From Hyphomicrobiaceae bacterium (GTDB taxonomy: Bacteria > Pseudomonadota > Alphaproteobacteria > Rhizobiales > Hyphomicrobiaceae), in assembly GCA_021730785.1 (NCBI GenBank), contig JAKFWF010000046.1, forward strand, positions 1-64,000: 64,000 nt of DNA, read 5' to 3'. Position numbers and translations under genes: made by a program. Below the pieces are notes generated by a model, which had not been told where the DNA came from, searched no databases, and saw only the letters and a program-made list of their open reading frames with translations. Of this stretch, positions 17,155-25,677 are shown in pieces (the stretch's first letter is position 1; the number at the start of each line of letters is the position of its first letter).

Positions 17155-18681
17155 TCAATGCCCCGACCGCAGGGCATGAGCTGCCTTGGCGATGACGGCG
17201 AGCTTGGCTTCGGCGCCGTCACAGCCGCAGATCGGATTGTCGGCGAACGTGGCAAAGCCGCAGTCCGGGTGAAGCAGCACGCGGTTCGAGCCGAATGCGT
17301 TCATTGCCTGCTTGATCTTGGCGGTCACGTCGCCGAGCGGTTCGATGTCGCCGTGCTTCTGGTTGACCACGCCGACGCCGATGAACGCGTCGTCAGGCAG
17401 GCCCTTCAGGATCGCCATCTCGCCGGCGCGTGGCGTGCACATCTCCAGCAGATAGGCGCCGACCTTCATCTTGGCCAGCGTTGCGATCAGCGGCTGGTAG
17501 TTGCCAGCCAGTGCCACCGTCTCGTCCGGCGTCCAGTTGCCGCGACACACGTGCAGCGCGATCCGCTCCCGCGGGAAGCCTGCGATCACCGCGTTGATCA
17601 AGGCGGCGGCAAAGCCCAGTTCGATCTCCGGTCCCCGTGATTCCGATAGCGCGCCGCACATGAAGCTCGGCTTCGCCTTGGCACCGGTGAAGACGACGTC
17701 GGTCAGCACCGGCTCGTCGAACTGTATGAGGCCGACGCCCGCCTCGAGCAGCTCGGCGACCTCCTCGCGCAGCACCTTGACGATGTCCTCGGCCAACGCC
17801 TCTCTGGTGTCGTAGGCGCGCTCGCGGATGCACTCCATCCACATGGTGCGGGTGAGCAGGTAGGGCCCGGGCAACGCCACCTTGACCGGCAACTCCGTCA
17901 GGGTGCGGGCGAAATCCACTTCGTGAGCGACCAGCGGGCGCGAGCGTGAAATGCGCCCGAACAGCGCGGGATGGCGCACATCTGCCGCCGGCACGTCGAG
18001 TGCGCGCAGCTCCTGCTCGAACTCTTCGGGGTCATCGACCAGTGGCAGCAAATCGGTCAGCGGAATGAGCTGGCAATTGTCGAGGCGGCTCGCGACGAAA
18101 CTCGCGTAGCTGTCGCGGCGCTGCTCGCCATCGGTGATGACATCGACGCCGGCACGCAGCTGCGAAGCAACCGCGAGGCGGACCGCGTCGTCGGCGGTGT
18201 CCTGGAACTGGCGTTCGTCGAGGCGGCCGGCGATGTGCTCGTGCATGGCGCCAACCATCCAGCGCGGTCGCGGCCAGCTGCCGATCCCCATCACCGAAAG
18301 GGCTTTGATCTTCGGCGCGGTGACGGGCGTCCGCTTAGGCCGCACGGTGGGCGCGGCGGCTGTCATGGCGGCGGCTCGTGGCGCTGCACTGGATGCAGTC
18401 GCCGCTACCTTGCCTCGGTCGGCCAACAGGCCCTTGCAGACGAGGAAGCTGCGCTGCTTGTCCGCCTTGGTCCACGACACCAGCTCGTTGCGTGTCAAGC
18501 GGCACCAGGCCGGCAGGTCCTCATCGACCGAGATCTCGGTCGAGCGGATCTCCAGCAATTGCCCCTGGGCCATGGGATCGATGTGCCGGCGGATCAGCAA
18601 CAGCAGGCCATTGCCGCAATCGAGATCGCCGCCATCGAAACTGACATCAGGCTTTTGGGTATGTGCGCTCGCCGGCTGCAT
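17155..18681 (-). CDS. TusA-like / core MetE (methionine synthase II-like) fusion protein
   Basis: A 508-residue fusion. Residues 13-85 are a variant TusA domain ('GGDLDCGNGLLLLIRRHID', Cys22-Gly; 'EDLPAWCRLTRNELVSW', Cys60), close to the one in the convergent gene. A Pro/Ala-rich linker (about 95-125) leads to the catalytic domain of cobalamin-independent methionine synthase, without its N-terminal folate half. All four zinc ligands are visible: His377 and Cys379 in 'IALHVCRGNW', Glu413 in 'YLLEMCTPRAGE', Cys474 in 'LLHPDCGFATF'. This fold transfers alkyl groups to a zinc-bound thiolate. Acceptor and donor are unknown. It starts inside the end of the ABC ATPase gene (35-base overlap), with GGAG upstream, so it belongs to that operon. 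Confidence 0.88.
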   Translation of the reverse strand: MQPASAHTQKPDVSFDGGDLDCGNGLLLLIRRHIDPMAQGQLLEIRSTEISVDEDLPAWCRLTRNELVSWTKADKQRSFLVCKGLLADRGKVAATASSAAPRAAAMTAAAPTVRPKRTPVTAPKIKALSVMGIGSWPRPRWMVGAMHEHIAGRLDERQFQDTADDAVRLAVASQLRAGVDVITDGEQRRDSYASFVASRLDNCQLIPLTDLLPLVDDPEEFEQELRALDVPAADVRHPALFGRISRSRPLVAHEVDFARTLTELPVKVALPGPYLLTRTMWMECIRERAYDTREALAEDIVKVLREEVAELLEAGVGLIQFDEPVLTDVVFTGAKAKPSFMCGALSESRGPEIELGFAAALINAVIAGFPRERIALHVCRGNWTPDETVALAGNYQPLIATLAKMKVGAYLLEMCTPRAGEMAILKGLPDDAFIGVGVVNQKHGDIEPLGDVTAKIKQAMNAFGSNRVLLHPDCGFATFADNPICGCDGAEAKLAVIAKAAHALRSGH

Positions 18682-19498
18682 GGGGATCTCCGTGGCCTGA
18701 GGATGCGAGGCTGTGCTCCGACGGCGCCGTGGCATAGAGCGCGGCGAAGGCGGCTTCATCGAGCGTAGCCGTTGCAGCGTCCATGGCAAGGCGGCCGCCC
18801 GCCATGCCGATGATGCGATCGGCGAAGGTGCGCGCGTAGCCGACCTGATGCAGGCTGCAGATCACGGTGACGCGGTCGGTGCGCGCGATGTCTTTCAGCA
18901 AGGCGAGAACGCCGGCGGCGGACGAGGGATCAAGGCTCGCCACCGGCTCGTCGGCAACGATCAACCGCGGTTCCTGCGCGAGCGCACGTGCGATCGCGAC
19001 GCGCTGCTGCTGGCCACCCGACAGCGTATCGGCGCGTTGGTGCGCCTGCTCCAGCATGCCGACCCGCTCCAGGCTCTCGAATGCCTTCAGCTTGTCCGCC
19101 CGCTCGAATTGCCGCAGCACGCCGCGCCACAGGGGCACATAGCCGAGCCGGCCGGCCAGCACGTTGTCGAGGGCCGTCAACCGCCGCACCAGATTGAACT
19201 GCTGGAAAACGACCGCGATCTTGCGGCGATCCTGCACCTCGAGTGCGGAAACATCGGCGTCACCGAAGCGCACGTGCCCGGCGTCGGGGCGCGCGAGCCC
19301 GGTGATGCAGCGGAACAAGGTCGTCTTGCCGGCGCCGCTCGGCCCGAGCACGGCCGTAAACCCACCAGCCGCCAGCGTGAAGCTGACCTCATTGATCGCG
19401 GTGCGCGTGCCGAACGCCTTGGACAGGCGCTCGACGACGAGGACCGGCGACGACGTTTCCATTGCCGGCTGGAGCAGCTGCTCGGTGCCATTGCGCAT
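18647..19498 (-). CDS. PhnC-type ABC transporter ATP-binding protein
   Basis: A 283-residue ABC ATPase of the phosphonate-importer (PhnC) subfamily: Walker A '[13 protein letters not shown]', Q-loop '[20 protein letters not shown]', signature '[17 protein letters not shown]' and Walker B '[13 protein letters not shown]'. '[19 protein letters not shown]' is typical of the PhnC group. It powers import through the PhnE-like permease upstream. The ATG at 19498 lies five bases after the permease stop; an ATG at 19462 is an alternative. Its 3' end overlaps the TusA-MetE start, tying the transporter to that enzyme. Confidence 0.9.
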   Translation of the reverse strand: MRNGTEQLLQPAMETSSPVLVVERLSKAFGTRTAINEVSFTLAAGGFTAVLGPSGAGKTTLFRCITGLARPDAGHVRFGDADVSALEVQDRRKIAVVFQQFNLVRRLTALDNVLAGRLGYVPLWRGVLRQFERADKLKAFESLERVGMLEQAHQRADTLSGGQQQRVAIARALAQEPRLIVADEPVASLDPSSAAGVLALLKDIARTDRVTVICSLHQVGYARTFADRIIGMAGGRLAMDAATATLDEAAFAALYATAPSEHSLASSGHGDPHAAGERTYPKA

Positions 19499-19503
19499 TG
19501 CTG

Positions 19504-20316
19504 TCACACCAATTTCCGGCGCAACCAGCCCGACAGCCCGTCGAGCGCGGTGACAGCGATCAGGATGATGGCGACAATCGTGAAAAGGCGAGAGAAATCC
19601 AGCAGATCCATACTGTTCTTCAATTCGAGGCCGATGCCGCCGGCGCCCACGACCCCGAGCACGGTCGACGCACGCACGTTGAACTCCCACCAGAACAGCG
19701 ACGTCGAGAGCATCAGTGGAAGCAGGTCCGGCACCAGCGCGTAGGTGATCGACTGCAAGCGCCCGGCACCGGTGGCGCGGATGGCGTCATAGGGGCCGAG
19801 ATTGGCGCTTTCGATCTGGTCGGCGAAAAACTTCGCGGCCGTGCCACTGGTGTGGAAGGCGATGCCGAGCACGCCGGCAAACGGCCCAAGACCGACGGCT
19901 GCCACGAACAGCAGGGCGAACACGAATGAATCGATGCCCCTCAGCGCATTCAGCAGCCATCGCGTGGGGCGATAGAGGCGCGGGAACGGCGTGATGTTGC
20001 GGCTGGCAAGGACGGCAAGCGGCAGCCCGATCAACACGGCCATAGTGGTGCCGACGGCTGCCATGGCGACCGTCTCCGCCGTGCGCCACAGGAACAAGGG
20101 CATTTCCTGGTAGGCCGGTGGCCAGGCCGTGGCGAGCCAGTGCCCGATTTTTGGCAGGCCGGTAGCAAGCCGGCCCAGATCGAACTGCACGAGGTAGCCG
20201 GCCACCAGATAGAAAATGGCGATGCCGGCCGCGACCAGCATCCACCGGTAGCGGGCAAACGTCCAGGCGCTTTGCTGCGTCTCGAACTCGTGCAGGGCCT
20301 TGGCTGCTGCTTTCAT
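19504..20316 (-). CDS. PhnE-type ABC transporter permease
   Basis: A 270-residue membrane protein with about five or six helices. 'FLWRTAETVAMAAVGTTMAV' opens the transmembrane domain and 'YDAIRATGAGRLQSITYALV' is the EAA-type coupling loop with the conserved Gly; 'VLGVVGAGGIGLEL' is the PhnE C-terminal signature. It forms the channel of the importer encoded by its neighbours. The start at 20316 excludes a long Arg-rich stretch in the same frame. It follows the binding-protein gene after about 106 bases and precedes the ATPase by five. Confidence 0.9.
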   Translation of the reverse strand: MKAAAKALHEFETQQSAWTFARYRWMLVAAGIAIFYLVAGYLVQFDLGRLATGLPKIGHWLATAWPPAYQEMPLFLWRTAETVAMAAVGTTMAVLIGLPLAVLASRNITPFPRLYRPTRWLLNALRGIDSFVFALLFVAAVGLGPFAGVLGIAFHTSGTAAKFFADQIESANLGPYDAIRATGAGRLQSITYALVPDLLPLMLSTSLFWWEFNVRASTVLGVVGAGGIGLELKNSMDLLDFSRLFTIVAIILIAVTALDGLSGWLRRKLV

Positions 20317-20422
20317 GAGTGCATCCAGTCCTTCACCACAGAGGCCGCGGGGGCTGATGCTGGACGCTTGGCCAGCGGTAACGCCGACAGGCGATTGATT
20401 CCGCTGGCCGAACTCACGGTGC

Positions 20423-21310
20423 TCACGTTGCCTTTGCCTTGATCTTGCCAACGGCGATGCCGGCCTTCTCGATCGAGGTGTAGGTCGCATGCGTGCCCGG
20501 GACGAAACCGGTGTAGCGGTTCGGCAGCAGCGTCTTTGCCTGTTCGGGCGTGATCGCGGTGAGGATCGCCTGCACCTTGGCCTTGAGATCGGCGGACGCG
20601 TTGGCCGGCAGTGCGATCGCGTCGTTGGGCAGCGGGTCCGACGTCCACACGATCTTGTTTGAGCCTTCCTTGACCTTGCCCGATGCGATCATGGCATTGC
20701 GGTTGCGGTCAAAGTCGGTCGCCATGTCGACCTGCCCGGCCGACACGGCGATCTCGTTGGCAGCGTGCGAGGCCCCCTCGCTATACGTCCAGAACGTCTT
20801 CGGATCGATCTTCCAGACTTCCTTGGCGTAGTAGGTCGGGATCAACCAGCCCGACGTCGAACCGATGTCGGCGAAGGCGATGGACCGGCCCTTGGTGTCG
20901 TCGGGGAACTTAGCGGCCGCAAGGTCGGGCTTGGCAATGATGATTGCGTGATAGATCGGCTTTTCGTCGTACTTGACGGTCGCGACCGCCTGGCAATTGG
21001 TAGCGTTGTTGGCGATGATGTAACCCCACGGACCCATCCAGGCCACGTCGAGCTGGCCACTGCCCATGGCCACTGCCATGCCGGCCCAATCGGTCGTGAC
21101 GGCGAGTTCGAATTCGCCGCCAAGCTCCTTGGCGAGATGAGAAAAAAGTGGGCCGAACGACTTTTTCGTATCTTCCGGGTTCGGCAACAGCGGGCCGACG
21201 CCAAATTTCCACTTCTTCGTTTGTGCGATGGCCGGTCGAAACAGGGATGTGGAAGCTGCCGCAACGCCGGCGACCGTGGTGGTGATAAGCGTGCGTCGAT
21301 CAAGACTCAT
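20423..21310 (-). CDS. PhnD-type periplasmic substrate-binding protein
   Basis: A 295-residue binding protein with a signal peptide containing twin arginine ('SLDRRTLITTT') and a cleavage-like 'AIAQ'. The mature part has the PhnD fold motifs: 'WKFGVGPLLPNPEDTKKSF', 'ELAVTTDWAGMAVAMGSGQ', 'DVAWMGPWGYIIA', 'IAFADIGSTSGWLIPTYYAK' and 'TDPLPNDAIALPA'-like 'TSDPLPNDAIALPA'. The family includes phosphonate, phosphite, and proposed selenate binders, so the ligand cannot be assigned. Its partners here are sulfur-carrier genes, not C-P lyase or phosphonatase genes. Second gene of the operon, 52 bases after dsrE. Confidence 0.88.
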   Translation of the reverse strand: MSLDRRTLITTTVAGVAAASTSLFRPAIAQTKKWKFGVGPLLPNPEDTKKSFGPLFSHLAKELGGEFELAVTTDWAGMAVAMGSGQLDVAWMGPWGYIIANNATNCQAVATVKYDEKPIYHAIIIAKPDLAAAKFPDDTKGRSIAFADIGSTSGWLIPTYYAKEVWKIDPKTFWTYSEGASHAANEIAVSAGQVDMATDFDRNRNAMIASGKVKEGSNKIVWTSDPLPNDAIALPANASADLKAKVQAILTAITPEQAKTLLPNRYTGFVPGTHATYTSIEKAGIAVGKIKAKAT

Positions 21311-21361
21311 GGAAACTCCGTCCGAGTTGACGTGATGTTAGAACTGGGGTGGGGGGAGAAC

Positions 21362-21724
21362 TCAGTAGCTGATGCTGGGCGCACCGTCCGACATGAACTC
21401 GACGAGCTTGGCGCCGCCGACGATCACGGCACCGGGCACGAGGTTGTTCTCGTCCAGCGCGCGCTTCTTGAAGCAGGGCGAGCACACGTAGATCTTGCCG
21501 CCGGCCTTGGCAAAATTGGTCATCAGTTCGGTCAGGGCTGCAAAGCCTGACTCATGGACGCTGTCGGCGACGCCCTTTTGCGATAACCGCGTGCCCTCGG
21601 TCGAAAGGAACACTACCGTGTCCTTGTCGGACGCCACGGCCGCATTGGCGACCACGAACGCCACGGTCGCCTTGTCCGGATCGTCCGTCGCGCATGTGAG
21701 ACTGACGACATATTTTCCTGGCAT
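21362..21724 (-). CDS. DsrE family sulfur-carrier protein
   Basis: A 120-residue cytoplasmic protein with the DsrE/DsrF-like fold: 'KYVVSLTCATDDPDKATVAF' start, 'DTVVFLSTEGTRL', then 'KIYVCSPCFKKRALDENNLV' with Cys81 and Cys84 in a C-x-x-C arrangement, and 'VGGAKLVEFMSDGAPSISY' end. Cys81 is in the position of the sulfur-binding cysteine. DsrE proteins exchange persulfide sulfur with TusA, so the pairing with TusA-type domains in the same operon is functionally coherent. First gene of the dsrE-phnD-phnE-phnC-tusA/metE operon, with GGAGAG ahead of the ATG and a promoter-like sequence further upstream. Confidence 0.88.
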   Translation of the reverse strand: MPGKYVVSLTCATDDPDKATVAFVVANAAVASDKDTVVFLSTEGTRLSQKGVADSVHESGFAALTELMTNFAKAGGKIYVCSPCFKKRALDENNLVPGAVIVGGAKLVEFMSDGAPSISY

Positions 21725-21756
21725 TTAGGTACTCTCCGTACAGCTGGATGCGACGT

Positions 21757-21785
21757 TCAATGTTCTCAATTCACTACGTTGTCAA
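21757..21785 (-). promoter_or_regulatory. Candidate sigma70 promoter of the dsrE operon
   Basis: Read on the minus strand, a perfect TTGACA (21785-21780) is followed after 17 bases by CATTGA (21762-21757), about 33 bases before the dsrE ATG. The -35 is perfect, the -10 weak, which would fit an activator-dependent promoter. Sequence pattern only. Confidence 0.45.
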
Positions 21786-21972
21786 GGCATCAATCACTTA
21801 CCGCAGGTCAAACGCAGGCGCGAACTCGTAATCCGACGGGCGGATGACGACAATATGTTTACCGACTGGCGAACCGCATTCAAATCGCTATCACTGATCT
21901 GTGTACTTCGACGAAAGGGGCCGCGGCAAATCGCGTGCGATGCCGGCAACGGCTGCCGATTGTCGTTGGATC

Positions 21973-22668
21973 TCAAACCTCGAGCCACTCGCGACGAACC
22001 GCTTCGCTGGCCTTGAGGTCGGCAGGCGTGCCTTGAAACACCATGCGGCCGTGCCCCATGACGTAGACGCGGTTCGAGATCTGCAGGGCGATGGCGAGCT
22101 TCTGTTCGACCAGCAGGATAGCAACGCCGCGCCGTGCGATCTCGCGGATCAGTTCGCCGACCTGCTTGACGATCAGCGGGGCTAAGCCCTCGGTCGGCTC
22201 GTCGATCATGATCAGCTCGGGATCGCCCATCAGGGTCCGGCACATGGTCAGCATCTGCTTCTCGCCGCCCGACAGCACGCCTGCCGCCGTATCCACACGC
22301 CGCGCGAGGTTCGGGAACATCGTGAGCATGTCATCCGCGCGCCAGCGGCCATCGAGGCCGGCCTTCTTCTGGCCGAGCGCCAGGTTCTGCCGCACGGTCA
22401 GGCTCGGGAAGATATCGCGGTGCTCCGGCACGTAGCCGAGGCCGAGGCGGGCGATGCGATAGCTCGGCCAGCCGGCAATGTCGGTGCCCTTGAACCGCAC
22501 GTGACCGACGGCGCGCACTTCGCCCATGATCGCCTTGACCGTGGTCGAGCGGCCGACGCCGTTGCGCCCGAGCAGGGAGACCACCTCGCCGGCACCCACA
22601 TCGAGGTCGACGCCCTGCAGGATGTGGCTCTTGCCATAGTAGGCGTTGAGGGCACGCACTTCCAGCAT
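21973..22668 (-). CDS. livF: Branched-chain amino acid ABC transporter ATP-binding protein LivF
   Basis: A 231-residue LivF-type ATPase: 'NAYYGKSHILQGVDLDV', 'YVPEHRDIFPSLTVRQNL', signature 'LSGGEKQMLTMCRTLMGDP', Walker B 'LIMIDEPTEGLAP' and 'ILLVEQKLAIALQIS' are all typical. The Walker A reads 'GRNGVGRSTT': the usual invariant Lys is Arg (codon CGC), a change I believe occurs in some LivF proteins but which should weaken nucleotide binding. Last gene of the Liv operon; its ATG shares one base with the livG stop. Confidence 0.93.
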   Translation of the reverse strand: MLEVRALNAYYGKSHILQGVDLDVGAGEVVSLLGRNGVGRSTTVKAIMGEVRAVGHVRFKGTDIAGWPSYRIARLGLGYVPEHRDIFPSLTVRQNLALGQKKAGLDGRWRADDMLTMFPNLARRVDTAAGVLSGGEKQMLTMCRTLMGDPELIMIDEPTEGLAPLIVKQVGELIREIARRGVAILLVEQKLAIALQISNRVYVMGHGRMVFQGTPADLKASEAVRREWLEV

Positions 22669-23420
22669 CAGGGCACCTCTTCGCCGAGGTAGGCGTCGCG
22701 CACCTGCCGGCTGGCGCGGATCTCAGCCGGCGGGCCGGTGGCGATGATCTCGCCGTAAACCAGCACCGAGATGCGATCAGCGAGGCCGAACACCACGCTC
22801 ATGTCGTGCTCCACGATCAGCAGCGTGCGGCCTTCGCTGATCCGGCGGATGAGTTCGACCGCGCGCTCGGTCTCGGCCTTGCTCATGCCGGCGGTCGGCT
22901 CGTCGAGCAGGATGACGTTGGCACCGCCCGCCATGGTGATGCCGATTTCAAGCGCGCGCTGCTCGGCGTAGGTGAGGACGCCGGCCTGGACGTCGCGCCG
23001 GCTCTGCAGGTTGATCGCGCTCAGCACTTCCTCCGTGCGTTCAGTGACCGCGCGGTTGCCGCCCACACTGCGCCAGAAGGCATAGCGCTCGCCCTTGGCC
23101 CACAGCACGGCACAGCGCACGTTCTCGAACACGCTCATGGCGGGAAAGATGTTCGTCACCTGGAACGATCGCGACAGGCCGCGGCGGTTGATCTCGAACG
23201 GCGGCTTGCCGCTGACGGCTTCGCCGTTAAGACGGATTTCGCCCGCGCTGAGCGGGATCAAACCGCTGATCAGGTTGAACAACGTCGACTTGCCGGCGCC
23301 GTTCGGGCCGATGATGGCGTGGCGCTCGGCGCGCGGGATCGCGAGGTCGACCCCGCGGATGATCTCGGCCGGGCCGAAGTTCTTCTTCAGGCCGATCAGT
23401 TCGAGGGCGGGAGCGGTCAT
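22668..23420 (-). CDS. livG: Branched-chain amino acid ABC transporter ATP-binding protein LivG
   Basis: A 250-residue LivG-type ATPase with Walker A 'GPNGAGKSTLFNLISG', 'LSRSFQVTNIFPAMSVFEN', signature-region 'LTYAEQRALEIGITMA' and Walker B 'VILLDEPTAGMSKAE'. The signature has the LivG form (L-x-Y-A/G-E/Q-Q-R). It pairs with LivF to drive uptake through LivHM. The frame is open far upstream on the same strand, but the ATG at 23420 overlaps the livM stop (ATGA), which fixes the start. Confidence 0.93.
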   Translation of the reverse strand: MTAPALELIGLKKNFGPAEIIRGVDLAIPRAERHAIIGPNGAGKSTLFNLISGLIPLSAGEIRLNGEAVSGKPPFEINRRGLSRSFQVTNIFPAMSVFENVRCAVLWAKGERYAFWRSVGGNRAVTERTEEVLSAINLQSRRDVQAGVLTYAEQRALEIGITMAGGANVILLDEPTAGMSKAETERAVELIRRISEGRTLLIVEHDMSVVFGLADRISVLVYGEIIATGPPAEIRASRQVRDAYLGEEVP

Positions 23421-24712
23421 GCCACGCCCCCGTGCGTGAGGCTCATCGCGCGCACGTCGTCCCATGCAGCCGCAATGCGCCGGCCGACCAGTCGCGCGAG
23501 CAACCCACCGACGCCGAGCATTGCACCTGCGACCAGCCAGGGCGGCACACTGCGCGCGTCGAACCCGATGCCGAGAAGCTTCATGGTGGTGCCTTGCGCG
23601 CCATGCACGCCGATCTGCGTCGCCATCTCGATGACCAGGATGGCGCCCGCCGCGGCCAGGGCGACCGGGACGACCATCATGCCATAGCCGGGCATCAGAC
23701 GGGACAGTGCGCCCGCCCGCCACACCGGCCGGTGCATCATGATCAGCCCCGAAATGCCGCCCGGCGCATACATGACGGTCGCGATGAACATCAGGCCGAA
23801 ATAGAGCTGCCAGACTTCCGTCACGTCGCTCAGCATGTTCTGCAGAAACGTGACGAGGATCGCGCCCAGGATCGGCCCGAAGAAATGACCAACGCCGCCG
23901 ATGAAGGTCGCGAGCAGGACGTTGCCAGACTGGCTGGCGCCGAACAGCGCCGCATTCGCCAGCTCGAAGTTGATCGCCGTCAGCCCGCCAGCGATGCCGG
24001 CGAAAAAGCCCGACAGCACGAATGCAATGTAGCGCACCCGATGCGGATCGTAGCCGACGAACTGGGCCCGCTCCGGGTTGTCGCGCACGGCGTTGCACAT
24101 GCGCCCGAACGGCGTGCGGGTCAGCGCATACATCAGCGCGATACACAGTAGGCACCACGCCGCGATCAGGTAGTAGACCTGGACCTGCGCCCCGAAATTC
24201 CAGTCGAACAGACGCAGCAGCTTGGTGCGGTTGGTCGACACGCCCTCTTCGCCGCCGAAGAATGAACGCAGGATCAGCGAACTGGAGCCGACGAGTTCGG
24301 CGAGGCCCAGCGAGATCATGGCGAAGGCGGTGCCGCTGCGCTTGGTCGATACCCAGCCAAACAGCAGGGCAAAGCCAAGCCCGGCCGCGCCACCGACCAG
24401 CGGCATGGCGGCGACCGGCACCGGCAGACGCGCCTCGATCACCGCATTCATGGCATGCACGGTGAAATAGGCGCCTAGGCCGAAGTAGACCGCATGCCCG
24501 AACGACAGCATGCCGGTCTGGCCGAGCAGCATGTTGTAGGACAGCGCAAAGATGATGGCGATGCCCATCAGGCTCATCATGGTCAGCGACGTGCCCGAGC
24601 GAAACAGCAGCGGCGCCAGGGCAAAGGCTGCCGCGAGCAGGGTCCAGATCAACCAGCCACCGCGGCTGGCAGCGACCTTCATGCCGGGTAGGACGGAGGC
24701 TGTCTCGCTCAT
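23417..24712 (-). CDS. livM: Branched-chain amino acid ABC transporter permease LivM
   Basis: A 431-residue permease with about ten helices. 'YNMLLGQTGMLSFGHAVYFG' is the LivM hallmark, and 'GRMCNAVRDNPERAQFVGYD' is the conserved coupling loop; 'RYIAFVLSGFFAGIAGGLTA' follows. The C-terminal ~70 residues beyond the usual end add extra hydrophobic segments ('RPVWRAGALSRLMPGYGMMV'), making it longer than most LivM proteins. The ATG at 24712 overlaps the livH stop by four bases. Confidence 0.92.
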   Translation of the reverse strand: MSETASVLPGMKVAASRGGWLIWTLLAAAFALAPLLFRSGTSLTMMSLMGIAIIFALSYNMLLGQTGMLSFGHAVYFGLGAYFTVHAMNAVIEARLPVPVAAMPLVGGAAGLGFALLFGWVSTKRSGTAFAMISLGLAELVGSSSLILRSFFGGEEGVSTNRTKLLRLFDWNFGAQVQVYYLIAAWCLLCIALMYALTRTPFGRMCNAVRDNPERAQFVGYDPHRVRYIAFVLSGFFAGIAGGLTAINFELANAALFGASQSGNVLLATFIGGVGHFFGPILGAILVTFLQNMLSDVTEVWQLYFGLMFIATVMYAPGGISGLIMMHRPVWRAGALSRLMPGYGMMVVPVALAAAGAILVIEMATQIGVHGAQGTTMKLLGIGFDARSVPPWLVAGAMLGVGGLLARLVGRRIAAAWDDVRAMSLTHGGVA

Positions 24713-25677
24713 GACTCGCGTGTCCCGAACAGACCCGTCGGCTTGAAGATCAGAATGATCATCAGCAGCAGGTAGGGCAGGATGGGCGCCACTTGTGCGA
24801 TCGTCACGCGCCACAGGTCTTCCAGGATCGTCTTCGGCGCCGGCGTGAAGCCCGAGCCGGCGAAGATGTCGGCGAGCGACAAGTTGACCGACACGGCGAA
24901 CGTCTGCAGCAGGCCGATCAGCAGGGATGCGATCAGCGCGCCCTGCAGCGACCCGAGCCCGCCGACCACAACGACCACGAACAGAATGGGTCCAAGCAGC
25001 GCCGCCATACTCGCCTGCGTGACGAGGGCCGGCCCCGCGATCACACCGGCAATACCTGCCAGCGCCGAGCCGACGCCGAATACCGACATGAAGACCAGTG
25101 GCACGTTATGGCCGAGATGGGCGACCATTTTCGGATGCGTCAAGGATGCCTGCACGATCATCCCGACGCGCGTGCGCTTCAGCAGCCAGAACAGTGCGAC
25201 AAAGATCGAAATCGACACCGCAAGCATGAACAGCTTGTAGGCTGGATAATTGGTCGAAAAGATCGTGAAGGCTGGAAAATCGAGCGCGCGCGGCACGCGG
25301 AAGTCGACCGGCGACTTACCCCAGATGATCTGGATCACTTCCTCGATGACGAAGGCTAAGCCGAACGTGAACAGCAGTTCGGCGACGTGGCCATGGGCGT
25401 GCACGGTGCGCAGCCCGAAGCGTTCGACGGCGGCACCTGCCAGCCCGACGACGAGCGGCGCCAAGATCAGCGCCGGCCAAAAGCCCGCCCACTTGGCGAT
25501 CTGGAAGCCGATGAAAGCGCCCATCATGTAAAAGCTGGCGTGGGCGAAATTCAGCACACCCATCATCGAGAAGATCAGCGTGAGGCCACTCGCCATCAAA
25601 AACAGCAGGAGCCCAAAGAGAACCCCGTTCAGCGTCGAGATGATGATCAGCTCAGCCAAGTTGGCGGTTCCCCGCAA
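24709..25677 (-). CDS. livH: Branched-chain amino acid ABC transporter permease LivH
   Basis: A 322-residue permease with eight or so helices: 'LTLIFSMMGVLNFAHASFYM' is the LivH signature and 'VGMIVQASLTHPKMVAHLGH' the coupling loop; 'GGLGSLQGALIASLLIGLLQ' follows. The frame begins with TTG at 25677 and I see no good ribosome site before it; the next Met (residue 28) is inside the first helix. The start lies about 80 bases from a REP palindrome and the GIY-YIG gene that separate livH from the binding-protein gene, so the original 5' end may have been altered. Confidence 0.9.
   Translation of the reverse strand: MRGTANLAELIIISTLNGVLFGLLLFLMASGLTLIFSMMGVLNFAHASFYMMGAFIGFQIAKWAGFWPALILAPLVVGLAGAAVERFGLRTVHAHGHVAELLFTFGLAFVIEEVIQIIWGKSPVDFRVPRALDFPAFTIFSTNYPAYKLFMLAVSISIFVALFWLLKRTRVGMIVQASLTHPKMVAHLGHNVPLVFMSVFGVGSALAGIAGVIAGPALVTQASMAALLGPILFVVVVVGGLGSLQGALIASLLIGLLQTFAVSVNLSLADIFAGSGFTPAPKTILEDLWRVTIAQVAPILPYLLLMIILIFKPTGLFGTRES

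Noticed and set aside
21786-21972. Minus-strand frame continuing past the livF end
   Set aside because: The stop of livF at 21973 follows the normal family end; downstream frames have no motif.
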